DNA from: Cyclobacteriaceae bacterium
GTDB taxonomy: Bacteria; Bacteroidota; Bacteroidia; Cytophagales; Cyclobacteriaceae
Direction: 5' to 3'
DNA length: 64,000 nt
Assembly: GCA_030584025.1 (NCBI GenBank)
Contig: CP129487.1
Location: 806,001 to 870,000 of the forward strand
Position numbers and translations under genes: made by a program
Shown here: one piece after another, positions 16,641 to 27,351 of the stretch
How positions within the stretch are numbered: the stretch's first letter is position 1
Layout of the letters: every line of letters begins with the position of its first letter
Notes under the pieces: model-generated
What the model was told of the DNA's origin: nothing
Seen by the model: only the letters and a program-made list of their open reading frames with translations
The model's database searches: none

Positions 16641-17123
16641 ATGAACGCTAACGAAACCCTCATCCATACCTTCTACTCCAGCTTCCAGCAACTTAATGCC
16701 GAGGGCATGAAAGCGTGCTATCATCCGGATGTAAAATTTTCTGATCCAGCTTTTCTGGATTTGAAAGGAAAGGAAGCGGGAGCGATGTGGAGCATGTTGA
16801 TTGATACCCTGAAGAAAAACCCTGCAGATTGGAAATTGGAATTCAGTAATGTAAAAGCCGATGATCAATTCGGTTCCTGTCGCTGGGAGGCACACTATAC
16901 ATTTTCGTTAACCGGGAGAAAGGTGCACAACATCATTGATGCAAGGTTTGAGTTTAAAGATGGCAAGATCATCACGCATACCGATACCTTTGATTTTTAT
17001 CGATGGGCACGCATGGCTTTTGGCATGACCGGTATGTTGTTGGGCTGGACGCCTTTTTTTAAAAAGAAAGTGCAAGCTACGACACGTAAACGATTGGATG
17101 GGTTTATGAAACGTAATGGGTAA
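16641..17123 (+). CDS. SnoaL/NTF2-like protein
   Basis: 160 residues, a single cone-like NTF2 fold: helical start ETLIHTFYSSFQQLNAEGMKACYHPDVKFSDP, then strands CRWEAHYTFSLTGRKVHNI and DARFEFKDGKIITHTDTFDFYRWA. The pattern HPDVKFSDP...DGKI is standard for SnoaL-like proteins. Substrate cannot be read from the sequence. Cytoplasmic. Confidence 0.85.
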   Translation: MNANETLIHTFYSSFQQLNAEGMKACYHPDVKFSDPAFLDLKGKEAGAMWSMLIDTLKKNPADWKLEFSNVKADDQFGSCRWEAHYTFSLTGRKVHNIIDARFEFKDGKIITHTDTFDFYRWARMAFGMTGMLLGWTPFFKKKVQATTRKRLDGFMKRNG

Positions 17124-17143
17124 ACTTTTTAAGAGGACATCAT

Positions 17144-18067
17144 ATGAAAATCAAATGCATCTTGATTATTTCTGTTTGTTCTTTGTTCAACGCATTGCTT
17201 TCTGCACAGTCATCTATTGATATTCTCACCATCGGTGGCGTAGTGGGCATGCCATCAGCATATCAGCAACCACTAAACGGAAAAGCAACAGAAAGTAACT
17301 TGTTAGTTAACCTTAAGCTGCCCATTAAATTCAATGAAAAGACAATCTGGTATAACGATTTTACGTATTCCGGATTTAACGTTACCAACGATATTGATGT
17401 AAGGCCGACTGAATACCTCACGGCCATGCGCATGCACGGAATCATTTTTCAAACCGGTATCGTGCAAAAAATAAGCGACCGCAATGGTTTTCAATTATTG
17501 GCGGTGCCCAGATACATGTCGGATTTTAAAGGAAGCGACAGCAAGAGTTGGCAGTTAGGGGCCATTGCTTTATTTGAGCACCGCAACCACGAACGGTTGG
17601 TGACTCGCTATGGCTTTCTGTACAACCATGAATTATTTGGCCCGCTGCTCGTGCCGTTGTTTTATCTCGATTGGCAACTGAATGATAATTGGAGTATCAC
17701 AGGTTTGGTGCCGATCAACCTTAAGGTTAGCTACAGAGTAAATGAATCGCTGACGACCGGTTTCAGTCATTTTGGATTCATCACTACCTATCGAATTGGG
17801 CAGGAGGAATTTAAAACCGATTACATTGAACGCAACAGCATTGATGAGGCATTGTTTGCACGTTGGAATACACATGGTAACTTTTTTATTGAAACGCGTA
17901 TCGGGTATTCGTTAAGTCGGGTGTATGAACAATACAACGCTAACGAAAAAATGGATCTCCGATTAAGCATTGTGCGTTTTGGTGATGATCGTGCACCTCA
18001 GAACGTAAACTTTGATAATGGACTGATTGCTTCTGTACGGTTGGTGTATAGCCTGCCGTTGAAATGA
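17144..18067 (+). CDS. Predicted outer-membrane beta-barrel protein (DUF6268-like)
   Basis: 307 residues with a Sec signal ending at LLSAQS. Alternating amphipathic strands throughout (NLLVNLKLPIKFNEKTIWYNDFTYSG, FNRHNERLVTRYGF-like, RVNESLTTGFSHFGFITTYRI), and a C-terminal hydrophobic strand SVRLVYSLPLK suited to barrel insertion. I recall similar Bacteroidota proteins under DUF6268, but the match is by eye. Stands 20 bp after the SnoaL-like gene. Confidence 0.65.
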   Translation: MKIKCILIISVCSLFNALLSAQSSIDILTIGGVVGMPSAYQQPLNGKATESNLLVNLKLPIKFNEKTIWYNDFTYSGFNVTNDIDVRPTEYLTAMRMHGIIFQTGIVQKISDRNGFQLLAVPRYMSDFKGSDSKSWQLGAIALFEHRNHERLVTRYGFLYNHELFGPLLVPLFYLDWQLNDNWSITGLVPINLKVSYRVNESLTTGFSHFGFITTYRIGQEEFKTDYIERNSIDEALFARWNTHGNFFIETRIGYSLSRVYEQYNANEKMDLRLSIVRFGDDRAPQNVNFDNGLIASVRLVYSLPLK

Positions 18068-18128
18068 TTGTATTCCCTTTAGCAATTCTGATTTTAATTG
18101 GCTTTCTTGATGATTACTAAACTGATCG

Positions 18129-19430
18129 ATGAACAGCAGTCATCCCGATGAAGGCCTGAAACGTGTGGTAGGTGTTCGCACACTTGCCATCAATGCGGTA
18201 AACATGACCATCGGAGCGGGAATTTTTGCCTTGCCCGCGTTGGTAGCAGCCGAAATTGGCGCTTCGGCTTTTCTGGCATACTTCGTTTGTACGTTGTTGC
18301 TGGGTTTGGTGCTGCTATGCTTTGTAGAAGTGGGCACAAAAATCTCAACCTCGGGCGGTGCATACGCTTACATTGAAGAAGCATTTGGCCCGCTGGCTGG
18401 GTTTTTAACGAATACCATTTTTTGGTTGGGGTTCACAGCGTTGGCAAATGCAGCGGTAGCCAACGTTATGGCCGACAACCTGGCCATCTTTTTTCCGAAA
18501 CTTGGCGAACCTGTTTTTCGCGCACTCTTTCTTATTGCTGTATTTGGAGGGTTGAGTTGGCTCAACGTTCAGGGCAGCAAAGAGAGCACTACGTTTGTGA
18601 ATGTAGTAACGGTATTAAAACTCATTCCGTTGTTGTTGCTTATTGTCTTTGGTTTTGCTCATATGCAAACTGAAAATCTTCAGGTAACGGCATGGCCTTC
18701 GGTGCAACAATTAGGTGAAGCATCATTGATTTTGTTTTTTGCTTTTGGTGGTGGCGCAGAAGCAACCTTGTCGGCATCAGGTGAGATAAAGAATCCGACC
18801 TACACCATACCGCGTGGTTTTCTTTTAGGTGTTTTGGTTGTATTCCTTTTTTACCTGGCGATACAATTAGTGGCTCAAGGTGTGTTGGGCGATGCACTGG
18901 CAGCTGAAAAAGAGGCGCCTTTAGGTGCAGTCGCCTCAATTGTTTTTGGAAAGCAGGGACTCTCGTTTATGGCTCTGGCGGCTGCGGTTTCTTGTTTTGG
19001 ACTGATCAGTGGCGATATGTTTGTGTCTTCGCGTGTTCCATATGCAGCAGCACGCGATGGATTGCTGCCTTCATTTTTGGCAAAGATTCACCCGAAGTTC
19101 TCTACACCTTACTTTTCTATTGTACTCTATGCTTCCGTTAGTTTTCTGTATGCGATCTCAGGCGGATTCAGGCAATTGGCCATCCTGTCGAGCGCGTCAA
19201 TTTTGTTGATTTATGTTGGTGTAATTGCTGCTACAATAAAATTGCGAAGCCGAAAAGTTGAAGGGGCTTATGTAAATCCGGGTGGATTGCTCATTCCTGT
19301 ACTGGCCTTAATGGCTACGGGTTGGTTTTTATCAAACCTGGCATGGAAAGAAATTGTAGCGGTGATTATTTTTCTGGCATTTTTCAGCATTGTCTATTAT
19401 ATCATGAAATCTTTTCAGAAAAAGCAGTAA
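18129..19430 (+). CDS. APC-family amino-acid permease
   Basis: 433 residues, about twelve membrane segments. The first helix holds NMTIGAGIFALPALVAAEIG, the unwound substrate-binding helix of APC transporters, followed by STSGGAYAYIEEAFGP. The helix FFAFGGGAEATLSASGEIKNP matches the TM6 region. The substrate cannot be assigned. Single gene. Confidence 0.9.
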   Translation: MNSSHPDEGLKRVVGVRTLAINAVNMTIGAGIFALPALVAAEIGASAFLAYFVCTLLLGLVLLCFVEVGTKISTSGGAYAYIEEAFGPLAGFLTNTIFWLGFTALANAAVANVMADNLAIFFPKLGEPVFRALFLIAVFGGLSWLNVQGSKESTTFVNVVTVLKLIPLLLLIVFGFAHMQTENLQVTAWPSVQQLGEASLILFFAFGGGAEATLSASGEIKNPTYTIPRGFLLGVLVVFLFYLAIQLVAQGVLGDALAAEKEAPLGAVASIVFGKQGLSFMALAAAVSCFGLISGDMFVSSRVPYAAARDGLLPSFLAKIHPKFSTPYFSIVLYASVSFLYAISGGFRQLAILSSASILLIYVGVIAATIKLRSRKVEGAYVNPGGLLIPVLALMATGWFLSNLAWKEIVAVIIFLAFFSIVYYIMKSFQKKQ

Positions 19431-19507
19431 GCTCTTTCAAACATTCTACGATTGCGCCTCAAATTCAATCGCTAACAACTGTTTGTTCTTTTCTTTTATA
19501 ACATCGG

Positions 19508-19550
19508 TGATTTACGTCAGTATAATCCGCAATGAATTGCGCTACCTTTG
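19508..19550 (+). promoter_or_regulatory. KAS III promoter with TGA-N6-TCA activator site
   Basis: TGA-TTTACG-TCA (19508-19519) stands 33 bp, centre to centre, upstream of TACCTTTG (19543-19550), a full match to the TAnnTTTG -7 consensus. No clear -33 TTTG is present, as expected if an activator occupies that region. The start codon is 15 bp after the -7 box. Confidence 0.6.
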
Positions 19551-19565
19551 TGGTGACAATAACCT

Positions 19566-20648
19566 ATGCAAGAACAACTTTATTCGATTATCACCGGTTC
19601 AGGTCGGTATATTCCCACACAGCGCATTACCAATTCTGATTTTCTGAATCACACATTTTATGAGGCTGATGGAAAGCGGTTAACGCGCTCCAACGAAGAG
19701 ATCATTCAAAAGTTTAGCGAAATAACCGGCATACTGGAGCGGAGATACGTTACGGATGATCTGGTCGCTTCGGATATCGGTTACCTGGCTGCACTTGATG
19801 CGCTCAATTCATCGCACAGCGATGGTGAAACACTCGATTATATAATTGTGGCACATAATTTTGGCGATGTGCCTGCTGATAATCGTAGAAGTGATCTCGT
19901 GCCTGCCCTGGCTTCACGCGTAAAAATGAAATTGGGAATCAAGAATCCGGAAACGGTATGTTATGATTTGCCTTTTGGTTGTGCGGGTTGGTTGCAAGGT
20001 GTGATTCAAGCTGACTTTTACATCAAATCGGGAATGGCGAAGAAGGTGATGGTGATTGGTACAGAAACACTTTCGCGCATTTGTGATCCGCACGATCGCG
20101 ACAGCATGATTTATGCAGATGGGGCAGGTGCTGTAATTCTGGAAGTGAAACGCAGTGAAACACCGGTTGGCATTCTGGCACATCACTCTCAAACCAATGC
20201 GGGTGAGTATACTTACGTGCTGAAGATGGAGCCTTCCTACAATCCCGATTACAAGGGTGATGATTTGTTTTTAAAAATGCGCGGACGCACCTTATATGAG
20301 CATGCACTAAAAGCTGTGCCGGCTGTGGTAAAGGCAAGTCTGGAAAAAGCAGAAATTCCTATTACAGATGTTAAAAAAGTTTTCATTCACCAGGCCAACA
20401 CCAAAATGGATGATGCCATTTTGAAGCGGTTGTTTGAGGCATACGGAGTAGAAACTCCAGAAGGCATAATGCCCATGTGTATTTCCTGGCTGGGCAACAG
20501 TTCGGTGGCAACCGTGCCTACGCTTTATGATCTGGTAAGCAAGGGTGATATGCCTGAACATCAGTTAATCAAAGGAAGCGTGATTGTATTTGCAGCGGTG
20601 GGAGCGGGGGTAAACATCAACGCGGTTGTTTATCGAATTCCAGAATAA
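19566..20648 (+). CDS. 3-oxoacyl-ACP synthase III family protein (FabH-like)
   Basis: 360 residues of thiolase fold. Catalytic triad is visible: Cys139 in PFGCAGWLQG, His275 in FIHQANTK, Asn311 in LGNSSVATVP; the C-terminus ends GAGVNINAVVYR. FabH joins acetyl-CoA or a branched starter to malonyl-ACP. This longer paralogue type may use another substrate, so I give no symbol. It is a single gene with a well-formed promoter and activator site shared with respiratory genes, which suggests oxygen-linked lipid or secondary metabolism. Confidence 0.87.
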   Translation: MQEQLYSIITGSGRYIPTQRITNSDFLNHTFYEADGKRLTRSNEEIIQKFSEITGILERRYVTDDLVASDIGYLAALDALNSSHSDGETLDYIIVAHNFGDVPADNRRSDLVPALASRVKMKLGIKNPETVCYDLPFGCAGWLQGVIQADFYIKSGMAKKVMVIGTETLSRICDPHDRDSMIYADGAGAVILEVKRSETPVGILAHHSQTNAGEYTYVLKMEPSYNPDYKGDDLFLKMRGRTLYEHALKAVPAVVKASLEKAEIPITDVKKVFIHQANTKMDDAILKRLFEAYGVETPEGIMPMCISWLGNSSVATVPTLYDLVSKGDMPEHQLIKGSVIVFAAVGAGVNINAVVYRIPE

Positions 20649-20665
20649 TTTTAAGTAAGACGTTT

Positions 20666-20709
20666 GACGAGCTTTGCGTAGGATTTGACTTGGCGAGCTT
20701 TGCGCGAAA
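20666..20709. repeat. Fragments of GCTTTGCG intergenic repeat
   Basis: Two copies of GACGAGCTTTGCGTAGG / GGCGAGCTTTGCGCGAAA (20666-20680 and 20692-20709) match the unit AGCGAGCTTTGCGTGAAA in the repeat at 62782-62869. Probably a decayed copy. Confidence 0.5.
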
Positions 20710-20733
20710 CGGCCTAGTAAATATGGCATAAAA

Positions 20734-20769
20734 AAAACGGGAAAGTCAATTGCTTGATTTTCCCGTTTT
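20734..20769 (-). terminator. Strong intrinsic terminator (minus strand)
   Basis: A stem of about 16 pairs (AAAACGGGAAAGTCAA / TTGATTTTCCCGTTTT, one G-U) with loop TTGC. Read on the minus strand it is followed by eight T; on the plus strand only four T then C follow. So it mainly ends transcription coming leftward, though it can serve KAS III as well. Confidence 0.85.
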
Positions 20770-21030
20770 CGTTACACATAAGCCGTAGCCCATGTATAGC
20801 GCTAAGGTTAACCCTTGCCAGTGTAAAACTGCCCCAACTTTCCTTCGAAAGCCTTGCTCGGTTTCATGTCACACCAGGTTTTCCTTGCGGACGCCTTCTT
20901 GTGAACACAATCTTCCCGCACCGGATTTTTTGTTCCCTGTTTTCCGTAGAAAACCGGTTTTTGTTTTCCGGTGTTGGTCGATCACCCTGTCAATGTTCGA
21001 CTTAGTGATATGAAAGTACTTGCTTGATTT
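20734..21030 (-). ncRNA. Candidate structured non-coding RNA
   Basis: There is no credible protein gene between the 49-residue gene at 21092 and the minus-strand terminator at 20734, yet that terminator needs a leftward transcript. Read on the minus strand, the segment folds into stems capped by C(UACG)G tetraloops: GTTTTC-TACG-GAAAAC (20939-20954) and ACATGGGC-TACG-GCTTATGT (20776-20795), plus CTTTC-GAAG-GAAAG near 20840. UACG loops would not form from the other strand. A weak promoter-like TTGAC...TATTTTG pair lies near 21040-21066. I could not match it to RNase P, tmRNA, SRP or 6S RNA. It may be a free ncRNA or a long structured 3' UTR. Confidence 0.45.
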
Positions 21031-21091
21031 ATGTCTACAAAATAATTACTCAAAAAGTAGTCAACAACTTATCAACCGGGTTATGCACATT

Positions 21092-21241
21092 TTATTCTGA
21101 GCGTTTTTTCCTGCGCCAGTAGATGTAAGCGGCTATCATGATGATAGGCAAAACAATATATAAAATGATATCCGTTGTTGAAGTAAGGTCAATGGGTGTG
21201 CTTTGGTTGGGAATGTCTTGCGGAATTTGAATAAAAATCAT
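21092..21241 (-). CDS. 49-residue single-pass membrane protein
   Basis: Short gene beginning ATG at 21241 and ending TAA at 21092. Sequence: polar start MIFIQIPQDIPNQSTP, then a single membrane helix ILYIVLPIIMIAAYIYW and the positive tail RRKKRSE, giving a periplasmic N-terminus. Such short proteins are widespread in Bacteroidota and are sometimes wrongly labelled adenylosuccinate synthetase. It starts nine bases after the upstream minus-strand gene, so it is in an operon with it. Function unknown. Confidence 0.72.
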   Translation of the reverse strand: MIFIQIPQDIPNQSTPIDLTSTTDIILYIVLPIIMIAAYIYWRRKKRSE

Positions 21242-21250
21242 GATACTGGG

Positions 21251-21952
21251 TTAGTTCGAATGAATATAGGGATACTCCCGATATGTTTCCTGAATAATTT
21301 TTCCATCAAAGAAATAGAATTCAACAGTTCGTTTTTTGTTTGGTCGTGGTAGTTTGATTTGATAGACTTTGTGATGATCCACAATTGGAAAATATTTTAT
21401 AGTATCTCCATCTTTAAAGAAATACACTTCACGAACCAACGTATCATAATAATACAAAGCCGAGCGAAATTGTTCACCTGAAGGGTAATAACTTTCAGAA
21501 TTCTGATGCTTTAGTCCGTTTTTAATAAGGCTTTCTGCTGCTTTTGGACCGTGGTAATAGTAGTCAACTTTGAGGCTGTAACCAGCTTGGTCATGAGGAT
21601 GTATTTCTGTTTTGAAAAGTGATTGGGTATCTGTGAAGGGTGATTTCTTTTTTACGGTAAAATCAAATGAAATAATCACCCAGATCACTGCAACAACAAA
21701 TGTAGCGAGAACCGTCAGTGCAATTGCTTTGATGATTTTTTCTTGAATAATATTGCGGTGTACCTTTTTGCGTACTCGCTCTCTTAAGGCATCAACATCT
21801 ACATGTTCATAGCGTAAAGCTTGCCTCTTTATTTCTTCGTTGTAGGCTTCCCGCACTTGTTTCGATTTACTCTTATCAGATTTCTTGAGCAGCCTGCGGT
21901 TCTGCTGCATGGTATCGTTCATCTGCTTTAGAAAGCCGCCCATCATTCCCAT
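21251..21952 (-). CDS. Membrane-anchored protein, unknown
   Basis: 233 residues. A charged cytoplasmic N-terminal region (MMGGFLKQMNDTMQQNRRLLKKSDKSKSK, about 1-70) is followed by one membrane helix (about 76-96, ALTVLATFVVAVIWVIISF). The extracytoplasmic domain has Tyr-rich strands: YSLKVDYYYHG, SALYYYDTLVREVYFFKDGDTIKYFP, VEFYFFDGKIIQETY. No family recognised. Divergent from ccoNO, with a TGA-N6-TCA site between them that could act on both. Confidence 0.65.
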   Translation of the reverse strand: MGMMGGFLKQMNDTMQQNRRLLKKSDKSKSKQVREAYNEEIKRQALRYEHVDVDALRERVRKKVHRNIIQEKIIKAIALTVLATFVVAVIWVIISFDFTVKKKSPFTDTQSLFKTEIHPHDQAGYSLKVDYYYHGPKAAESLIKNGLKHQNSESYYPSGEQFRSALYYYDTLVREVYFFKDGDTIKYFPIVDHHKVYQIKLPRPNKKRTVEFYFFDGKIIQETYREYPYIHSN

Positions 21953-22024
21953 ATCGCTGTGTGTTTATGGATTCTATTAGTATATACGGGGTAAGGAGCA
22001 GAGGTGATGCCCGTACCAAATAAA

Positions 22025-22093
22025 AACCTGACAAAAATCAGGTTACCGAATAATGGAAATCAGGAGCGACTTTTTCTTGAAAACCTACTTTTA
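22025..22093 (+). promoter_or_regulatory. ccoNO promoter with 20-bp palindromic activator site
   Basis: AACCTGA-CAAAAA-TCAGGTT (22025-22044) is a perfect 7-bp-arm palindrome with a TGA-N6-TCA core. TACTTTTA (22086-22093) lies 55 bp downstream, centre to centre, which is two helical turns farther than at the 33-bp promoters: a class I position. The same core and right arm TGACAAAAATCAGGTT recurs at 35956. Confidence 0.6.
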
Positions 22094-22130
22094 TCGCGTT
22101 AAATTCAAGGAAACGTATTACACCTAGCCT

Positions 22131-24269
<2,139 letters not shown>

Positions 24270-24272
24270 GTC

Positions 24273-24476
24273 ATGTATAAAAGCGTATTACAAGGTATCG
24301 ATAACATCGCCATCTGGCCGATCATATCGCTGTCTATATTCTTTATCTTCTTCCTGATGTTGTTGTGGTGGGTGTTTACCGTGGATAAGAAATTTATCAG
24401 GCGAATGGAGAACCTGCCGTTTGATCAGGCAGACAAGACCATTGATCAACAAACCCTTACGAATCAAAGCCTATGA
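24273..24476 (+). CDS. ccoQ: CcoQ-like small subunit
   Basis: 67 residues: one membrane helix (about 13-35, IWPIISLSIFFIFFLMLLWWVF) then VDKKFIRRMENLPFD. The size, topology and place between ccoNO and ccoP fit CcoQ, which stabilises the cbb3 complex. Overlaps ccoP by four bases (ATGA). Confidence 0.83.
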   Translation: MYKSVLQGIDNIAIWPIISLSIFFIFFLMLLWWVFTVDKKFIRRMENLPFDQADKTIDQQTLTNQSL

Positions 24477-25393
24477 AAACGTTTAGTTTAATTCTTTCCT
24501 TCATGGTATTAAGCATTGCTGCGCTGGCGCAAGATGTTGCTCCCGAATCCGGTTTCTGGAAAGATCCGTTTGCCGATCCGATGTTTCCGCTTTACCTGGT
24601 GATAGGTTTTGTTTTCGTTACCGCCATCTTGGTTATACTGGTAGCGTTGTACATGCTGCAGGTGCTGAATATGTTCATCCGTAAGGCTGCAGAAGAACGC
24701 GCTGAAAAGTTGGGCATTACTTACGCACCTGAACCTGGCTACTGGTCGAAGTTTTGGGATTGGATTAATGGCTTTCGTTCAAAAGAGGAAGAGAAGGATC
24801 TCATGCTCGAGCATAATTATGACGGCATCCGCGAACTGGACAACCACATGCCGCCCTGGTGGAAATGGTTATTCTATGCTACCATTATTTGGGGTATTGG
24901 CTACCTGATTGTGTATCACGTAACGGATAGCTTGCCTTTGAGTGATGATGAATATGCCGCCTCGGTTGAAAAAGCTGCTGAACAAAAGGCCAAATTGCTG
25001 GCAGCAAATCCGCCTGCGGTTATTGATGAAAAAACACTCAGTTATGTTCATGATGAGGAGATCATCAAAAAAGGCCGCACGATTTATGTTACCAACTGTG
25101 CATCATGCCATATGCCGGATGGGCAAGGAAGCATTGGTCCTAACCTGGTTGATGATTACTGGCTTCATGGTGGAAGCATACAAGATATTTATGCTGTAAT
25201 TAAAAATGGAGTTCAGGAGAAGGGAATGATTCCGTGGGGCCCGGTGTTATCACCTGAGCAGATTCGTGATGTATCGTTCTATATTAAAAGTATAAAGGGT
25301 ACTAATCCGGCTAACCCGAAAGCACCGCAAGGTGAGTTGTATGTGGAGGAGGAGCCAGTACCCGCGGATACCGTGAAAGCTGCGGGATCTTAA
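24473..25393 (+). CDS. ccoP: cbb3 oxidase subunit III, single-haem CcoP
   Basis: 306 residues. A hydrophobic N-terminus (maybe a cleaved signal, LSIAALAQ), a membrane helix (about 38-63), then the CcoP N-terminal domain HNYDGIRELDNHMPPWWKW with a second helix (131-150). Only one haem c motif is present, CASCH (Cys209, Cys212, His213), with a Met ligand candidate in KGMIPWGP. Proteobacterial CcoP carries two haems; one is usual in Bacteroidota. Confidence 0.93.
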   Translation: MKTFSLILSFMVLSIAALAQDVAPESGFWKDPFADPMFPLYLVIGFVFVTAILVILVALYMLQVLNMFIRKAAEERAEKLGITYAPEPGYWSKFWDWINGFRSKEEEKDLMLEHNYDGIRELDNHMPPWWKWLFYATIIWGIGYLIVYHVTDSLPLSDDEYAASVEKAAEQKAKLLAANPPAVIDEKTLSYVHDEEIIKKGRTIYVTNCASCHMPDGQGSIGPNLVDDYWLHGGSIQDIYAVIKNGVQEKGMIPWGPVLSPEQIRDVSFYIKSIKGTNPANPKAPQGELYVEEEPVPADTVKAAGS

Positions 25394-25426
25394 TAATAAT
25401 TGTGAGGCGTTGTTAATTGTAAAAAG

Positions 25427-26857
25427 GTGAGTCAAGCCACTGAAAACCTTTATCAATACGATGAAGAATTCCGAAATACCCTGGGCACGGTTGATGAAAA
25501 AGGCAAGCGTGTTTGGGTATATCCAAAAAAGCCCGGTGGAGCGTACCATCGGGCGCGTATTGCTGTAACCATTGTTTTGCTGGCCATTTTCTTTGCCGGA
25601 CCATTTATTAAAATTGGTGGCCAGCCGTTTTTGTTACTCAATATTTTCGAGCGCAGGTTCGTTATTCTAGGTCAGGCATTTTGGCCGCAAGATTTTTTTC
25701 TGCTTGCTGTAACGTTGATTACCTTCTTCGTCTTCATCATTCTGTTCACCGTTGTGTTTGGCCGCGTATGGTGTGGGTGGGCTTGCCCGCAAACGTTGTT
25801 CATGGAAATGGTTTTCCGGAAAATTGAATATTGGATTGAAGGTGACGCCAATCAGCAACGAAAATTAAACCAGGCATCGTGGTCGGGTGAGAAGATTTTC
25901 AAAAAGGGGCTGAAGCAGTTTATTTTTATTATCATTTCGATTGTTATTTCGCATACAGCAATGGCCTACCTAATTGGCATTGAGGAAGTAAAAGTAATTG
26001 TGTCGCAACCCCCAACCGAGAACATGGCTGGATTCATCGGATTGGTGGCTTTTACCGGTATCTTCTATTTTGTTTTTGCCTGGTTTCGCGAACAGGCTTG
26101 CGTAGCAGTTTGTCCGTATGGAAGATTGCAGGGCGTATTGCTGGACAAAAACTCAATAGTAGTAGCATACGATTGGCTTCGCGGTGAACCACGCGGTAAG
26201 CTGAAGAAGGGTATAGTAGACACAACCAAGGGCGATTGCGTGGATTGTAAGCTCTGTGTGCACGTTTGTCCTACCGGGATTGATATTCGCAACGGCACAC
26301 AGCTGGATTGTGTAAACTGCACAGCCTGTATTGATGCATGTGATGAGGTGATGGTGAAAGTAGGTAAACCGAAAGGGTTGATCCGCTATGCTTCATACAA
26401 CTCAATTAAAGAGGGTATAGCCAAACTCATGACGCCTCGCGTTATCGGGTACTCATTTGTGTTACTGGCCTTGCTTACTTTTTTGTCGTTTATGCTGGCC
26501 ACTCGTTCCGATGTGGAGACAACGATTCTTAAAGTTCCCGGTACGCTGTATCAACGTGCGGATGACGGAGCCATTACAAACCTGTATAATGTTGAGTTCG
26601 TAAATAAAACATTTGAAGACATTGCACTTGAAGTAAAGGCAGAATCGCCTGAAGGTGCCGTGTTAAATAAAGTGGGCGAGCAGCAGGTGGTAGTTCCGGC
26701 TGGTGAAATGCTGAAGAGTGTTTACTTCATCCGGATTCCGGCTGAAAAAATTGTAACTGCAAAAACGGTGGTGTTGGTTGGCGTTTATCGAAATGGAGAA
26801 CGTATCGAAACACTAAAGGTTAAATTTATTGGACCGGTTAAATCAATTAACAATTAG
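25427..26857 (+). CDS. ccoG: CcoG/RdxA polyferredoxin
   Basis: 476 residues with four to five membrane segments, CGWACPQTLFMEMVFRKIE, and two [4Fe-4S] cluster motifs in CVDCKLCVHVCP and CVNCTACIDACDE, followed by an extracytoplasmic beta domain (about 355-476). CcoG reduces Cu(II) to Cu(I) for cbb3 assembly in studied species. The only sensible start is GTG at 25427 (no in-frame ATG before the conserved region). A palindrome follows the stop. Confidence 0.94.
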   Translation: MSQATENLYQYDEEFRNTLGTVDEKGKRVWVYPKKPGGAYHRARIAVTIVLLAIFFAGPFIKIGGQPFLLLNIFERRFVILGQAFWPQDFFLLAVTLITFFVFIILFTVVFGRVWCGWACPQTLFMEMVFRKIEYWIEGDANQQRKLNQASWSGEKIFKKGLKQFIFIIISIVISHTAMAYLIGIEEVKVIVSQPPTENMAGFIGLVAFTGIFYFVFAWFREQACVAVCPYGRLQGVLLDKNSIVVAYDWLRGEPRGKLKKGIVDTTKGDCVDCKLCVHVCPTGIDIRNGTQLDCVNCTACIDACDEVMVKVGKPKGLIRYASYNSIKEGIAKLMTPRVIGYSFVLLALLTFLSFMLATRSDVETTILKVPGTLYQRADDGAITNLYNVEFVNKTFEDIALEVKAESPEGAVLNKVGEQQVVVPAGEMLKSVYFIRIPAEKIVTAKTVVLVGVYRNGERIETLKVKFIGPVKSINN

Positions 26858-26885
26858 CAGTTAACAATTGTCAACTGTTAATTTT
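26858..26885 (+). terminator. Hairpin with short T run inside cco operon
   Basis: CAGTTAACAATTGTCAACTG (26858-26877) is a 20-bp palindrome with one mismatched pair, directly after the ccoG stop and followed by TTAATTTTTG. It could terminate part of the transcripts before ccoH, or act as an operator. Confidence 0.45.
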
Positions 26886-26919
26886 TGTAGGTAGAGATGA
26901 TAACTAAAATAGGAAGCAA

Positions 26920-27351
26920 ATGAATTGGGGAAAATGGATCATAGTGGCTTTTGTTTTGTTTGCGGCCTTCATCGGTACCATGATTACCATCATGATGAAA
27001 CAGGACATTGGGCTGGTAACGAAAAATTATTACGCTGAAGACCTGGCTTTTCAGGAGCAGATGGAACGTAAGCAGAATACGGAACAGCTTGAATTGAAAC
27101 CGGAAGTAACGATCGAACAACGTCAGGTGCTGAAGGTGTATTTTCCTTCGGTAAGTTTTATTGAGTCGGGTGAGGTGAGGCTGGTTCGTCCTTCATCTGA
27201 AAAGCTTGATCAGCAGATTAAGCTTCAGGCATCTGCTGATTCTGTGCAGTTGTTTAACCTGAACCCGCTTACACCGGGGCCATATCGGGTAAAGTTGTTA
27301 TGGAAAGCGGAAGGAAAGGAATTCTATCTGGAAAAACTGATTGTGATTTAA
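26920..27351 (+). CDS. ccoH: FixH/CcoH family assembly protein
   Basis: 143 residues: an N-terminal membrane helix (WIIVAFVLFAAFIGTMITIMM), then the FixH-type segment IGLVTKNYYAEDLAFQEQMER and a periplasmic beta domain. FixH/CcoH is needed for stable cbb3 assembly. Its TAA overlaps the ATG of the next gene (TAATG). Confidence 0.88.
   Translation: MNWGKWIIVAFVLFAAFIGTMITIMMKQDIGLVTKNYYAEDLAFQEQMERKQNTEQLELKPEVTIEQRQVLKVYFPSVSFIESGEVRLVRPSSEKLDQQIKLQASADSVQLFNLNPLTPGPYRVKLLWKAEGKEFYLEKLIVI

Noticed and set aside
20754..21013. Two plus-strand reading frames of 73-83 codons in the gap after KAS III
   Set aside because: Low-complexity, Cys/Phe-rich products without a plausible start or family; the strand is opposite to the RNA structure and terminator.
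21069..21089. DnaA-box-like TTATCAACC and TTATGCACA
   Set aside because: Only two imperfect boxes, no AT-rich unwinding region and no dnaA/dnaN nearby; not an origin.
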